Positions 13,837 through 23,500 of a stretch of 64,000 nucleotides of DNA are shown piece after piece; the stretch's first letter is position 1; every line of letters begins with the position of its first letter. Both the position numbers and the translations under genes were made by a program. The stretch is taken from NCBI RefSeq assembly GCF_040786285.1, contig NZ_JBFMKQ010000002.1, positions 920,828-984,827 on the forward strand, in the 5' to 3' direction. This DNA is from Aquimarina sp040786285. Its GTDB lineage: Bacteria; Bacteroidota; Bacteroidia; Flavobacteriales; Flavobacteriaceae. Under the pieces are notes generated by a model, which worked only from the letters and a program-made list of their open reading frames with translations, did no database searches and was not told the origin of the DNA.

Positions 13837-16242
13837 TTATGCGTTCTTTGTAGCTGTTCTATATTTTCTTTTGCGTAAAAAGGAAAACAAGAATCCAAAT
13901 AGTCCTAAAATTAATAATGGAACCAGGATATTCATCGTCTGCCAAAAAGCTTTATTAGCCACTACTTTTTCTATATTTAAGAACGGAATGTTGATTTCTT
14001 TACTTCGTACTTCGATAAGTCCAGAATCATCTAATAAGTAATTTACGGCATTTAGTAAAAACTCCTTATTGCCATAATTCATGTTCATATACGGGTCAAA
14101 ACCTAATGCTATAGGTTGTCCTTTTCTAATGCTATTTTTAATCACATCGCCATCGGCTATAACAATCATTTTTGTAGTCTTGCCCGTATCTTTATTTGCA
14201 TCAATTTTAACAGGTTTTACCCTGTTTTTGTAGGTAGATTTAAAATTTCCTTCTAATAATACGGCAAGGTTCTGCGGGCCTTCATTATAACTCTCTAAAT
14301 CTGGTTTTTTTCTAATGATATCCAGTCTCATTTCTTTGGGAACCCCGTCTAACTTTGATTTACTTGAACTGGTTAATAAAACCGTCTTTTTTATATTGTT
14401 TTTTAGGGTGTCGATCTGGTTAGAAAACTCAAATTTTACAGATTCTATATTTTTTACAATGGGGTGATCACTCGTGCTTTTTGTTAGGGAACCATAAAAC
14501 CAAGGATATGGGGTAAATTGTGTTTGATTACCTTCTCCCGAGGCTAATACTAAAGGAGCAGAATACAAATCATTAACAATAACAGGGTTAACTCTAACGC
14601 CATAAGAAAATAATGCATCTCCTAATCGCAGGTCTTGCATAATGGCTACCGAAGCACCTTCGGGATTCATTAGGCTATCAATTTCCATAGCTGTTGATTC
14701 TAACAACCATAACGATTTTCCTCCGTTCATAATAAACTGATCCAGCACATATTTCTCTTTTTCAGAAAAAGGTGTTGTGGGTTTGGCATTAATAACCATA
14801 TCAAATTTCTGAAGCTCCTGTAGTGTTTTTTGAGGATTACCAGCTACCGAATCTAGTGTAAAAGCTCCAACAAAATAGTAATCCTGAAGGGTTTTGATAA
14901 AATCAGCAATTTTAATGTCTGGCAATTGTCCATTACCTTTTAATACGGCGATTTTTTGTTTTTTAGGGTGAAGAAGTTTAGTTAACCCGTCTGCAAAAGC
15001 ATATTCTAATTGTTGAATAGAATTATTGACGCGTTCTTCTGAAGTTGCCCCGATTGTATTTTTAATTAAAGAGATCTTTACGCTTCTGTTTTGGTAACTC
15101 AAAATTGCCCAGGGTACCACCGTTTCAATTTCTGTTTTTCCACTTTCTTGTACTCTCACTTCCATAGGAGTAAGACCAAAACGTTGTAATTCTGCAATGG
15201 TTTGCGAACGTAGTTCTTCTTCGGCTAAAGGGTTGGTGAAAATGTGTTTTATATTAGAGTTTAACGCATTAAACTCTTCTAGTATCTGTTTGGTTTCGGT
15301 TTGTAAACGTTTAAATTCTGAAGGAAAATCTCCTTCTAGCAGCACATCAATTACTACCGGAGCTGCGGCTTCTAAGACTAAGTTTTCGGTAGCTTCAGAT
15401 AAAGTGAATCTTTTGTCTTGGGTGAGATCTAAACGAGTATAGCTAGCGTTTCCGAATAGATTAATAAGTATAATCAAAACCAATACTAAGACGAAGGGCT
15501 TGATTTTTTGTTTTTTAGAACCTCTATGAAGAACAAGACTGGTTAAAACCACAAAAAGCAGGATAATACTTAAAAAGTAGAATACATCTCTTGTATCAAC
15601 GATACCCTGACTCATGCGTTCGTAATGCAACTGCATTCCCAATTGTTCGAAAAAATTGCCTGTTGTACCTAAAAAATCATAAGTAGCCATACCGCTAAAT
15701 CCAAAATAAAAGATAAAACAGATAAATAGTGCCACCAAAAAAGCTACAATCTGATTATTGGTAATAGAAGAAGAAAAGATACCAATTGCGGTATATGAAG
15801 CACCGAGTAGTAAAAGCACAATATAGGATCCTATGGTACTCCCGATATCTAGATTACCAACGGGGTTTCCTAATTGGTAGATCGTAATTACGTACAGCAA
15901 GCTGGGGACTAAAGCAATGATAATAAGGGATAAGCTACCCAAATATTTGCCTAAGACCACCTGCCAACTTTTAATTGGTTTTGTAAGCAGTAATTCTAAG
16001 GTTCCTTGTTTTTTTTCTTCGGCAATACTTCGCATTGTTACCGCAGGTATAAGGAGTAATAATATCCACGGTGCAATTTGAAAGAAAGGAGAAAGATCGG
16101 CAAATCCACTATCTGGAATATTAAATTGCCCTTTAAATACCCATAGAAAAAGTCCGTTAAGGATTAAAAAAATGGCAATAACAAGATATCCTACTACAGA
16201 GGAAAAAAAGGTATTTATTTCTTTTCGTATTAATGCGAACAT
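13837..16242 (-). CDS. gldFG: Gliding-motility ABC transporter, fused GldF (permease) and GldG (auxiliary domain)
   Basis: Residues 1-240 are GldF: FALIRKEINTFFSSVVGYLV, PAVTMRSIAEEKKQGTLELL and six hydrophobic helices of an ABC-2 permease. From about residue 245 the protein is GldG: a membrane helix (FVLVLVLIILINLFG), YTRLDLTQDKRFTLSE, the periplasmic ABC-type uncharacterised domain, VVPWAILSYQNRSV and a C-terminal helix (ILVPLLILGLFGFLFSFLRK). In Flavobacterium johnsoniae gldF and gldG are separate neighbouring genes; here they are one 801-codon frame with no stop. Together with GldA ATPase they form a complex originally tied to gliding. GldA is not in the window. Confidence 0.9.
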   Translation of the reverse strand: MFALIRKEINTFFSSVVGYLVIAIFLILNGLFLWVFKGQFNIPDSGFADLSPFFQIAPWILLLLIPAVTMRSIAEEKKQGTLELLLTKPIKSWQVVLGKYLGSLSLIIIALVPSLLYVITIYQLGNPVGNLDIGSTIGSYIVLLLLGASYTAIGIFSSSITNNQIVAFLVALFICFIFYFGFSGMATYDFLGTTGNFFEQLGMQLHYERMSQGIVDTRDVFYFLSIILLFVVLTSLVLHRGSKKQKIKPFVLVLVLIILINLFGNASYTRLDLTQDKRFTLSEATENLVLEAAAPVVIDVLLEGDFPSEFKRLQTETKQILEEFNALNSNIKHIFTNPLAEEELRSQTIAELQRFGLTPMEVRVQESGKTEIETVVPWAILSYQNRSVKISLIKNTIGATSEERVNNSIQQLEYAFADGLTKLLHPKKQKIAVLKGNGQLPDIKIADFIKTLQDYYFVGAFTLDSVAGNPQKTLQELQKFDMVINAKPTTPFSEKEKYVLDQFIMNGGKSLWLLESTAMEIDSLMNPEGASVAIMQDLRLGDALFSYGVRVNPVIVNDLYSAPLVLASGEGNQTQFTPYPWFYGSLTKSTSDHPIVKNIESVKFEFSNQIDTLKNNIKKTVLLTSSSKSKLDGVPKEMRLDIIRKKPDLESYNEGPQNLAVLLEGNFKSTYKNRVKPVKIDANKDTGKTTKMIVIADGDVIKNSIRKGQPIALGFDPYMNMNYGNKEFLLNAVNYLLDDSGLIEVRSKEINIPFLNIEKVVANKAFWQTMNILVPLLILGLFGFLFSFLRKRKYRTATKNA

Positions 16243-16267
16243 ATATTTTTTTCAGGTTTCAGGTTTT

Positions 16268-16327
16268 CCCTTCGACAAGCTCAGGGTGACAGTTGGTTTC
16301 TGGTTTCTGGTTTCTGGTTTCGGGTTT
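16268..16327. repeat. Palindromic repeat followed by TGGTTTC tandem repeat
   Basis: CCCTTCGACAAGCTCAGGGT (16268-16287) is a short inverted repeat common in Bacteroidota genomes. It is followed at 16294-16327 by four to five copies of TGGTTTC, the last one changed to CGGGTTT. The related unit CAGGTTT precedes it. A complementary-strand version (CCTGAAA) occurs at 18905-18933. Confidence 0.6.
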
Positions 16328-16338
16328 TTCTTGAAACT

Positions 16339-16623
16339 TTAAACTTTATGTACACTCCAGGCTTCGGGTTTTTGATTAAACTTGTTTTTGGTATTGGCCC
16401 AAACACCTTTGAATAACGCAGAGTTTCTGTAGTTATTGAGATGTTCTTCAGATTCCCAATGACTATAGGTAAAAAACTGATTAGGCTGATTGATGTCTTG
16501 TAATAATTTGACATGGCTACATCCTTCAAAATTTTGAATTTTATCTTTATTTTGTTCAAAAATCGCTATAAAGGCGTCTATTTGATCGGGAACAAACCCC
16601 ATTTTTACTATTCGTTCAATCAT
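16339..16623 (-). CDS. ABM-domain (antibiotic biosynthesis monooxygenase-like) protein
   Basis: This 94-residue cytoplasmic protein has an alpha+beta ferredoxin-like ABM fold: FVPDQIDAFIAIFEQNKDKI, FEGCSHVKLLQDIN, QFFTYSHWESEEHLNNYR, ALFKGVWANTKNKF. The F.s.WeSeehln.Yr pattern is diagnostic of the ABM dimeric barrel. Members include quinol monooxygenases and heme-degrading enzymes; without the usual Asn/Trp heme ligands evident I leave the substrate open. It is preceded by a long hairpin (16695-16754). Confidence 0.8.
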   Translation of the reverse strand: MIERIVKMGFVPDQIDAFIAIFEQNKDKIQNFEGCSHVKLLQDINQPNQFFTYSHWESEEHLNNYRNSALFKGVWANTKNKFNQKPEAWSVHKV

Positions 16624-16694
16624 TTTTTTCAGAGTATCAAAGCGGCAAAGTTACAAAGTTTTAATGTTTATTATGATTGCGTTAAGGATAGCAG

Positions 16695-16754
16695 CGGCAT
16701 CCTTTTTTTATTGTATCCTGAGGCTCTCGAAGGATATGATAAAAAAAGATACAG
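16695..16754. terminator. Long, nearly perfect hairpin, probable terminator or structured RNA element
   Basis: GCATCCTTTTTTTATTGTATCC pairs with GGATATGATAAAAAAAGATAC across the loop TGAGGCTCTCGAA, giving a ~21-bp stem with few mismatches. It lies just downstream of the minus-strand SAM hydrolase gene and can terminate it. The flanks (GCGTTAAGGATAGCAGCGG and ACAGCGAATAGCCTGCCCG) look conserved rather than random, so it may be a repeated element. Confidence 0.5.
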
Positions 16755-16808
16755 CGAATAGCCTGCCCGAACGCTCAACTCACAAATACTAACTAACAAA
16801 AAAAATAC

Positions 16809-17645
16809 TTACTCAAAACTAATACTCACCGTATCCCTATAATGCAATCCAAAAAGACTAGAGGCACCGCCCACCGTTTTAGGGTTACTTTTATAAATAG
16901 CCAATTCTAAATAGCCCGAAGAGTTAAAAATAGCTAGTTTTTTACCATCTTCTTCGCGCTTGCTTTTTTCAATTTCAAAATTAATGGCGTCGCTATATCG
17001 TTGGTATACATTTTCGAATACTGCAGTACGGGCGGTAATCTTAAATTTTCTGCCTTTTCCAATTTCTTCAAAAAGCTTTCGGGTGATATTAGTCACTAAA
17101 TTTCCGTAATTATCTATATAGATAATGCTTCCTACAATCTGTTTGTTCCCCACATTTACAATAGGAGTAACCCCTGTAATGGTCTTAATTTCGGTAATGG
17201 TTTTGCCAATAACATCAAGAGTACCTCCTCGGGCGATATGGCAGGCTACCGTTACAAATACATCTAATACAGGAAAATTAGATACAATAGCATCATGGAT
17301 ATTAATCTCTACAATCTTCTCGGGATTAAATTCTGAAGTGATTAAACAGATTAATCCATTATTAGCACAGATAAAATAATGTCCATCTAATTGTACGGCA
17401 ATATGTTTGTTTTCGGGATTAAGTTCGCTATCAATACCTATAATATGAATACTTCCTTTTGGGAAACTTTTATAGGCATTTTGTATGATATAGGCCGCTT
17501 CTGTAATATGAAATGGTGAAATCTCATGCGAAATATCAACAACCTTGGCCTCGGGTAATTCGGTATAAATAGCTCCTTTAACCGCAGATACAAAGTGATC
17601 TTTGATTCCGAAATCTGTAGTTAAGGTGATAATTGGCATGTACAA
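16809..17645 (-). CDS. SAM hydrolase / SAM hydroxide adenosyltransferase family protein (DUF62)
   Basis: This 278-residue protein may really start at the second Met (MPIITLTTDFG, 17639). N-terminal domain: TLTTDFGIKDHFVSAVKGAI, KVVDISHEISPFHITEAAYI, the classic DUF62 signature with the Asp that binds SAM ribose. C-terminal barrel: GSIIYIDNYGNLVTNI and NSSGYLELAIYKSNP. Characterised members hydrolyse S-adenosylmethionine to adenosine and methionine, and relatives are fluorinases or chlorinases; hydroxide adenosyltransferase is the expected role in bacteria. It is divergent from phoH across 260 nt. Confidence 0.92.
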   Translation of the reverse strand: MYMPIITLTTDFGIKDHFVSAVKGAIYTELPEAKVVDISHEISPFHITEAAYIIQNAYKSFPKGSIHIIGIDSELNPENKHIAVQLDGHYFICANNGLICLITSEFNPEKIVEINIHDAIVSNFPVLDVFVTVACHIARGGTLDVIGKTITEIKTITGVTPIVNVGNKQIVGSIIYIDNYGNLVTNITRKLFEEIGKGRKFKITARTAVFENVYQRYSDAINFEIEKSKREEDGKKLAIFNSSGYLELAIYKSNPKTVGGASSLFGLHYRDTVSISFE

Positions 17646-17906
17646 TAATTGTTAATATCTTTTAACTGTAAGCGCTTAAAAATATGTAAATTTGTTTTGA
17701 AGTTCTTTGAAGTCTTTCTTTGAGTTGCAAAATGATAATAAAACCATCTTTTTTATGGTTGTATATACCATAAAACCGCATTGAGATCTTATATGAGATC
17801 AAATCCGTTTTAAAATATCATTTTGTTTTCCCGGCAAAAGACTTAAAACAACTTTAGCAAACTTAGTCAATCCTTGAAAAAAATCATACTAAAATTCGTA
17901 TAGCTT

Positions 17907-18863
17907 TTGAACGAACTTATCATTGAACTAACAGAGATCAATCCGAGAGAATTTTTCGGACTTCAGAATAGTAATATTCAATTATTAAAAAAATACTTTC
18001 CTAAGTTAAAAATTGTAGCAAGAGGTAGTAAAATGAAAGTGTATGGAGACGAAGACATGCTCGAAGAGTTTGACATGCGTCTAAATATGCTTCTTGAACA
18101 CTTCGGGAAATACAATAAATTAGATGAAAATATAATCGAGCGGGTACTCACCAGTGAGAGTGAAGCTGATTATGCAACATCTGCAATTAGTGGAGAAACG
18201 TTGTTGCATGGAGTAGGAGGCAAGCTTATTAAAGCGCAGACTGCTAATCAGCGAAAATTAGTTGAATCTTCTAATAAGAATGATATGGTTTTTGCTGTTG
18301 GCCCTGCCGGAACAGGAAAAACTTATACGGGAGTTGCTTTAGCGGTAAAAGCGCTGAAAGAAAAACAAGTTAGACGCATTATTCTTACTCGTCCTGCCGT
18401 AGAGGCTGGAGAAAACCTTGGGTTTTTACCAGGAGATCTTAAAGAGAAGTTGGATCCATATATGCAACCGCTATATGATGCTTTGCGTGATATGATTCCA
18501 GCCGAAAAGTTAGACAGTTTTATTGAAAAAGGAATCATTCAGATTGCTCCGATGGCATTTATGCGAGGAAGAACCTTAGATAATGCATTTGTGATACTTG
18601 ATGAAGCTCAGAACACTACTCATGCACAAATGAAAATGTTTCTAACCCGAATGGGTAAAAATGCAAAGTTTATTATTACAGGGGATCCTGGACAAATAGA
18701 TTTACCAAGAAGAGTAACCTCTGGTCTTAAAGAAGCACTACTTGTACTTAAAAGCGTTCAGGGAATTGGTATGATCTATCTTGATGATAAAGATGTTATC
18801 AGACATAAATTGGTGAGAAAAGTAATTTCAGCATATAAGGAGATTGAACATAGAAATGGATAA
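17907..18863 (+). CDS. phoH: PhoH-family ATPase
   Basis: This 318-residue protein starts with TTG (17907), giving MNELIIELTEINPREF. The N-terminal KH-like segment (LKKYFPKLKIVARGSKMKVYG) precedes the PhoH NTPase: Walker A GPAGTGKTYTG, RPAVEAGENLGFLPGDLKEKL, Walker B FVILDEAQNTTHAQMKMFLTR, ITGDPGQIDLP. It is a P-loop ATPase/putative RNA helicase of RNA metabolism. No ATG is available in frame near the conserved N-terminus, which supports TTG. The 260-nt divergent upstream region holds a TAAATTTG at 17687-17694 that could be a Bacteroidota -7 element, without a clear -33 partner. Confidence 0.93.
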   Translation: MNELIIELTEINPREFFGLQNSNIQLLKKYFPKLKIVARGSKMKVYGDEDMLEEFDMRLNMLLEHFGKYNKLDENIIERVLTSESEADYATSAISGETLLHGVGGKLIKAQTANQRKLVESSNKNDMVFAVGPAGTGKTYTGVALAVKALKEKQVRRIILTRPAVEAGENLGFLPGDLKEKLDPYMQPLYDALRDMIPAEKLDSFIEKGIIQIAPMAFMRGRTLDNAFVILDEAQNTTHAQMKMFLTRMGKNAKFIITGDPGQIDLPRRVTSGLKEALLVLKSVQGIGMIYLDDKDVIRHKLVRKVISAYKEIEHRNG

Positions 18864-18904
18864 TGTAGTTTCATATTTTAAGTTTTTAGTTCCAAGTTGT
18901 AATT

Positions 18905-18933
18905 AGAAACCTGAAACCTGAAACCTGAAACCT
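18905..18933. repeat. Short tandem repeat (CCTGAAA)x3-4 between phoH and purC
   Basis: GAAACCTGAAACCTGAAACC... repeats a 7-bp unit four times, ending 6 nt before the purC start. It is the complementary-strand relative of the TTTCTGG tandem at 16294-16327. Confidence 0.7.
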
Positions 18934-18938
18934 ATAGA

Positions 18939-19883
18939 ATGAATACAATAGTAGATACAAACTATAACTTTCCTAATCAAAAATCGGTGTATAAAGGAAA
19001 GGTAAGAGAAGTATATAATATCAATGATGATCTTTTGGTCATGATTGCTACAGATCGATTATCTGCATTTGATGTAGTGATGCCAAGAGGGATTCCTTTT
19101 AAAGGGCAAATCCTAAATCAAATTGCTACCAAAATGATGAAAGCAACAGAAGATTTAGTGCCTAATTGGTTAATAGCCACCCCTGATCCTAATGTAGCTG
19201 TGGGGCACCTTTGTGATCCTTTTAAAGTAGAAATGGTAATCAGAGGGTATCTTTCTGGTCATGCCTCTCGAGAATACAAAGCAGGAAAACGAATATTATG
19301 TGGTGTGGCAATGCCCGACGGAATGAAAGAAAATGATAAATTTCCCGAACCTATCATCACACCGTCTACCAAAGCTGATAATGGCGAACATGATGAAGAT
19401 ATTTCTCGCGAAGAGATTCTTGCAAAAGGAATTGTTAGCGAAGAAGATTATTTGGTTCTCGAAGATTATACCCGTAAGCTTTTTCAAAGAGGAACCGAGA
19501 TTGCTGCAGAACAAGGTTTGATTTTAGTGGATACTAAATATGAATTTGGAAAAACGAAGGAAGGTAAGATCGTTTTAATTGATGAAATACATACTCCTGA
19601 TTCTTCTCGTTATTTTTATGCCGAAGGATATGAAGAGAGACAACAGAACGATGAACCACAAAAGCAATTGTCTAAAGAGTTTGTAAGGCAATGGTTAATT
19701 AGTAATGGTTTTCAAGGCAAAGAAGGGCAACAAATACCAGAAATGACAGACGAATATATACATTCTGTTTCTGAACGTTATATTGAACTTTATGAAAATA
19801 TTACCGGGGTAGCATTTGTTAAAGCTGATGTTTCTGAAGTAGAAAAACGGATAGAAAAAAATACTCTTGAGTATTTGAAATAA
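18939..19883 (+). CDS. purC: Phosphoribosylaminoimidazole-succinocarboxamide synthase
   Basis: This 314-residue protein belongs to the longer PurC form found in Bacteroidota. SAICAR synthase joins CAIR and aspartate with ATP in purine synthesis. Visible motifs: YKGKVREVYNINDDLLVMIATDRLSAFD, VEMVIRGYLSGHASREYKAG, TPSTKADNGEHDEDIS, LILVDTKYEFGK, IVLIDEIHTPDSSRYFY. The two PurC signature blocks (TDR.SAFD and L.D.K.EFG) are intact. It lies 75 nt after phoH; the CCTGAAA repeat abuts its start. A strong hairpin terminates it. Confidence 0.96.
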   Translation: MNTIVDTNYNFPNQKSVYKGKVREVYNINDDLLVMIATDRLSAFDVVMPRGIPFKGQILNQIATKMMKATEDLVPNWLIATPDPNVAVGHLCDPFKVEMVIRGYLSGHASREYKAGKRILCGVAMPDGMKENDKFPEPIITPSTKADNGEHDEDISREEILAKGIVSEEDYLVLEDYTRKLFQRGTEIAAEQGLILVDTKYEFGKTKEGKIVLIDEIHTPDSSRYFYAEGYEERQQNDEPQKQLSKEFVRQWLISNGFQGKEGQQIPEMTDEYIHSVSERYIELYENITGVAFVKADVSEVEKRIEKNTLEYLK

Positions 19884-19900
19884 GAGTTAAACATAAATAA

Positions 19901-19940
19901 AAAGAAGCGGTTGTTACTATGTAGCGACCGCTTCTTTTTT
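19901..19940. terminator. Bidirectional terminator between purC and the convergent gene
   Basis: AAAGAAGCGGT-tgttactatgtagcg-ACCGCTTCTTT with A-run on the left and T-run on the right, so it can end transcripts from both sides. Confidence 0.85.
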
Positions 19941-19948
19941 ATTGCTAA

Positions 19949-20353
19949 TTAAGCAACTTTGTATTCCAACAATTGTACATTGTCTTGTAAGCGTTCTTTT
20001 ACAATACTCATCATTCGTTTGTTTAGAGATGATGAATTTAGAGTATAAATACTATACTCTTCTACCGTAAATTGACCGATAATCATTCCCTTAAGACTGT
20101 TTCTAAATTTCATGTCTTTTTGGATTGCATTTTCAATAAAGGCCAGTCTTTTCTCAAGTGATAATTCATAAAAAGTATTCTTCCTTTTTTTAATATAGTT
20201 TTTGAATACCTGAATTAATAAATCCCCCTGCAATTTTATAATAGGCCGAATTGTTTTGTTCTGAAATTGCTCGTCATTAGACATGTTTTCAGAAACTCTG
20301 GCATTTAATAATTGCGGACGTATCGCCAATAAATTTGATTCCCTGTTTTCCAT
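19949..20353 (-). CDS. Conserved hypothetical protein (Flavobacteriaceae type)
   Basis: This is a 134-residue, soluble, mostly helical protein. Conserved-looking blocks are KTIRPIIKLQGDLLIQVFKNY, KKRKNTFYELSLEKRLAFIE and NSLKGMIIGQFTVEEY. Related flavobacterial proteins are often labelled 'glyoxalase', but no metal-binding glyoxalase motif is visible and I do not accept that name. Function unknown. It converges on purC with a shared terminator and has its own 230-nt upstream region. Confidence 0.75.
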   Translation of the reverse strand: MENRESNLLAIRPQLLNARVSENMSNDEQFQNKTIRPIIKLQGDLLIQVFKNYIKKRKNTFYELSLEKRLAFIENAIQKDMKFRNSLKGMIIGQFTVEEYSIYTLNSSSLNKRMMSIVKERLQDNVQLLEYKVA

Positions 20354-20540
20354 AATAATGAAGGTTTACTAAAATTAGTTAATTGTTGGACTCAAAATTC
20401 ATGATGTATAGTATAGTTTTTAACTACTTATAAACAATACTATTGTTACGGAATTGAAGTGTTATTATACTCGTTATGCTACAATTTATGTATTCTTTTT
20501 TTCTTGAGTATTACCCTAATCATAAGGTATTTATTTAATA

Positions 20541-20566
20541 AAAAAAGCCCCCGTTAGGGAGCTTTA
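20541..20566 (-). terminator. Terminator of the BNR-repeat protein gene
   Basis: On the minus strand AAAGCTCCC-TAAC-GGGGGCTTT runs into TTTTATT, 21 nt after the stop of the 20587-23673 gene. Confidence 0.8.
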
Positions 20567-20586
20567 TATAATCACTAAAAGGTTTT

Positions 20587-23500
20587 TTATTTACTTAAAA
20601 ATTTGTCTTTATCTAAAATTTCAGCAGGTGTTCCACTTACTTTTTCTATGTATTTATTGAATTTAGCAATTTGCTTGCTGTTTATTTTTTCATATGCTGT
20701 TTTAGCGTCATTCAATCTTTTTTCTAATACTCCCATATTTTCTAACTGAGAAAAAGAGGGTTTCTCGAATTGATTTGCTACTTCAGCATATATTTTTGAA
20801 AGCTTCTCTCTTAGTTGAGGTTCGGCTTCATCTACATAGTTATCTCCGGTAGTCACTACCAGGGTTTCTTTTAATGTAGTCAACTCTTTAACGACTGCAG
20901 CCGCCACTTTACTAGATGCAGGATCACTTTTAGATAAGTTTTCTGCTTTTTTTATGTTTTGATCAATTTTATAGACTAAATAAGCAAGATCTTCCATCTC
21001 ATCAAATAATTGCTTTGTCGCTTTTTGTTGTGCAATTCGCTCAGCATCTGTAATTAAAGAGGTTGGGTCATTTTGAAGAATAATAGAACTCTCAAACTGT
21101 TTTTTTCCTTTTGTAAGCACCACTTTGTAAGATCCAGCTGGTGCCCTGGGAGATGTAAATCCACCAAAAGTAAATGTTTTTCCGGCAGCAACCTTAGGTG
21201 CTTTTTTTCTAAAGCTCCAATCTACAATATTGATCCCTTTTGCTTTACCAGGAGTAAGATTTACTACTTCATTACCGTCTTGATCCTGAATTGAAAGTGT
21301 CATTTTTCCGAAAGTATGTCGTTTCTTCAGGTAGTAAATGATCTTTGATGAGGTACTTGGATTATCTCCAACAAACTGAAGTTCTGTACTTCCTCCACCA
21401 AAACCGCTTTCTTCCTTAATAATAGCAGGCTTAGTTTCAAAAAAATGAACCTCTTTAGCAAGAGCTTCCTGGGTTATTTGTCGTAATGGAGAAATATCAT
21501 CTATAATAATTACGCCACGACCATGAGTACCCATTACTAAATCATTGGTTTTTTTCTGTAAATCGATAAAATGCACGGCTGCTGCTGGCATGTTATTCGT
21601 AAAACGTGACCAGTTTTTACCACCATCTATAGTAATGAATAATCCAAATTCGGTACCTAAAAATAATAAATCTTCATTAATGTAATCTTCTTGGATATTT
21701 CTCGCAAATCCTACGATATCATCTGTTGCAAGCGATGTCCACGTTTTACCAAAATCTGAAGTTTTATATACATATGTATTCATATCTCCAGAGGCATGTC
21801 CATCGAAAACTGCATATGCTGTACCTTTTTTATGAGTACTTGCCTCTATATGGTATACCCATGTGTTTTTCGGAAGACCCTGTATATTCTCTACTGTATT
21901 GGTCCAGGTTTTACCACCGTCTTGCGTTATTTGCACATTACCATCATCGGTTCCTACCCAGATTAACTTTTCATCGAGAGGAGATTCGGCAATAGTAAAT
22001 ATAGTAGTATGTGTTTCTGCTCCTGATTTATCTGTAGAAATACCACCAGACTCTTTATCTTGTTTAGCGGGATCGTTGGTAGTAAGGTCTGGGGATATTT
22101 TTTTCCAATTATTACCCATATCCTCACTTACATGTACGAATTGACTTCCCATATAAAATCGATCAGGTTGGTGATTACTAACCGCCATAGGTGCATTCCA
22201 GTTAAAACGTAAATCGGCTTCTCCTTTTATAGGTAGTGGCTGTATGTTTTTCGTATAATTTTTATCCATATCATATCTCCAAACATTTTGTGCACCTTGC
22301 ATTTCAGAATAGATAATACGTTTTGTTGGATGTCTTAATACTCTAAAACCATCGCCAACACCAACTCTATTCCAGTCACGAGCCTCTATACCTCCCGGAG
22401 AAGATGAAGGACCCCACCAGGATCCATTATCTTGTAACCCGCCATAGATGTTATAGGGTTCGTCATTATCAACACTAATATGATAGAATTGCGAAACAGG
22501 TAGGTTGTCTACCATATCAAAAGTTCCTGCACCATCCCAACTTCTATATACACCACCATCTGTACCTACATATATTCTATCAGAATTATTAATGTCAAAC
22601 ACCACATCGTGTATGTCTGGGTGAAGTTTTGGGGCTCCTGTTAATGGAGTTAAAGCTTTGAAAGTTTTTCCGCCATCACGAGAAATAGAGCCTAAGAATC
22701 CGCCTTTAATTAAAATATCAGGATTTTTAGGGTCTACCACAACTCTAGAGAAGTAAAAAGGTCTAACTACTAATTCAAAATCAGAGTTTAATAATTTCCA
22801 TGAGGCACCGGCATCATCAGAACGATAGAGTCCTTTGTCTTTTTTACTTTCTACTACAGTGTACACAATTTTTGGATTAGAAGGCGCTACAGCAATTGCA
22901 AACCTACCCAAGTCACCACTTGGAAAACCATTATGAATTTTATTCCATGTTTTTCCTGCATCAATGGATTTATACAATGCACTATTTGGACCTCCCGAAT
23001 TAAAACCCCATGCAGTTCTTCTATGCTCCCACATAGAGGCATATAGGATATTGGGATTAGTAGGATCCATTATGAGATCACTGGCTCCTGTTTTTTCATT
23101 GGTATAGAGGATCTTTTCCCAGGTTTTACCACCATCAACTGTTTTATAAATTCCTCTTTCTTCACTATCTGCCCATAATGCTCCCAGGACTGCAACATAA
23201 ATTTCATTAGAGTTCTTTGGGTTGATTTCTATACTACTTATTCGTTCAGAGTTTTCGAACCCCATCTTTTTCCAGTTAGCACCCCCATCTGTTGATTTGT
23301 ATAACCCATCTCCTATAGAAACACTATTTCGAGTCCAGATCTCGCCTGTACCCACCCAAACAGTATTATCTGGATCATTAGGATCTACAGCAACTACACC
23401 AATAGATTGTGCGTGTTTGTCAAAAACAGGAGCAAAGCTTGCCCCTCCATTAGATGATTTCCATACGCCTCCACCGGCAGTACCGGCATACAATATTCTA

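Noticed and set aside
16281..16559. 92-codon minus-strand frame over the ABM gene
   Set aside because: Overlaps the recognisable ABM gene in another frame and ends in the TGGTTTC tandem repeat (KTRNQKPETRNQ).
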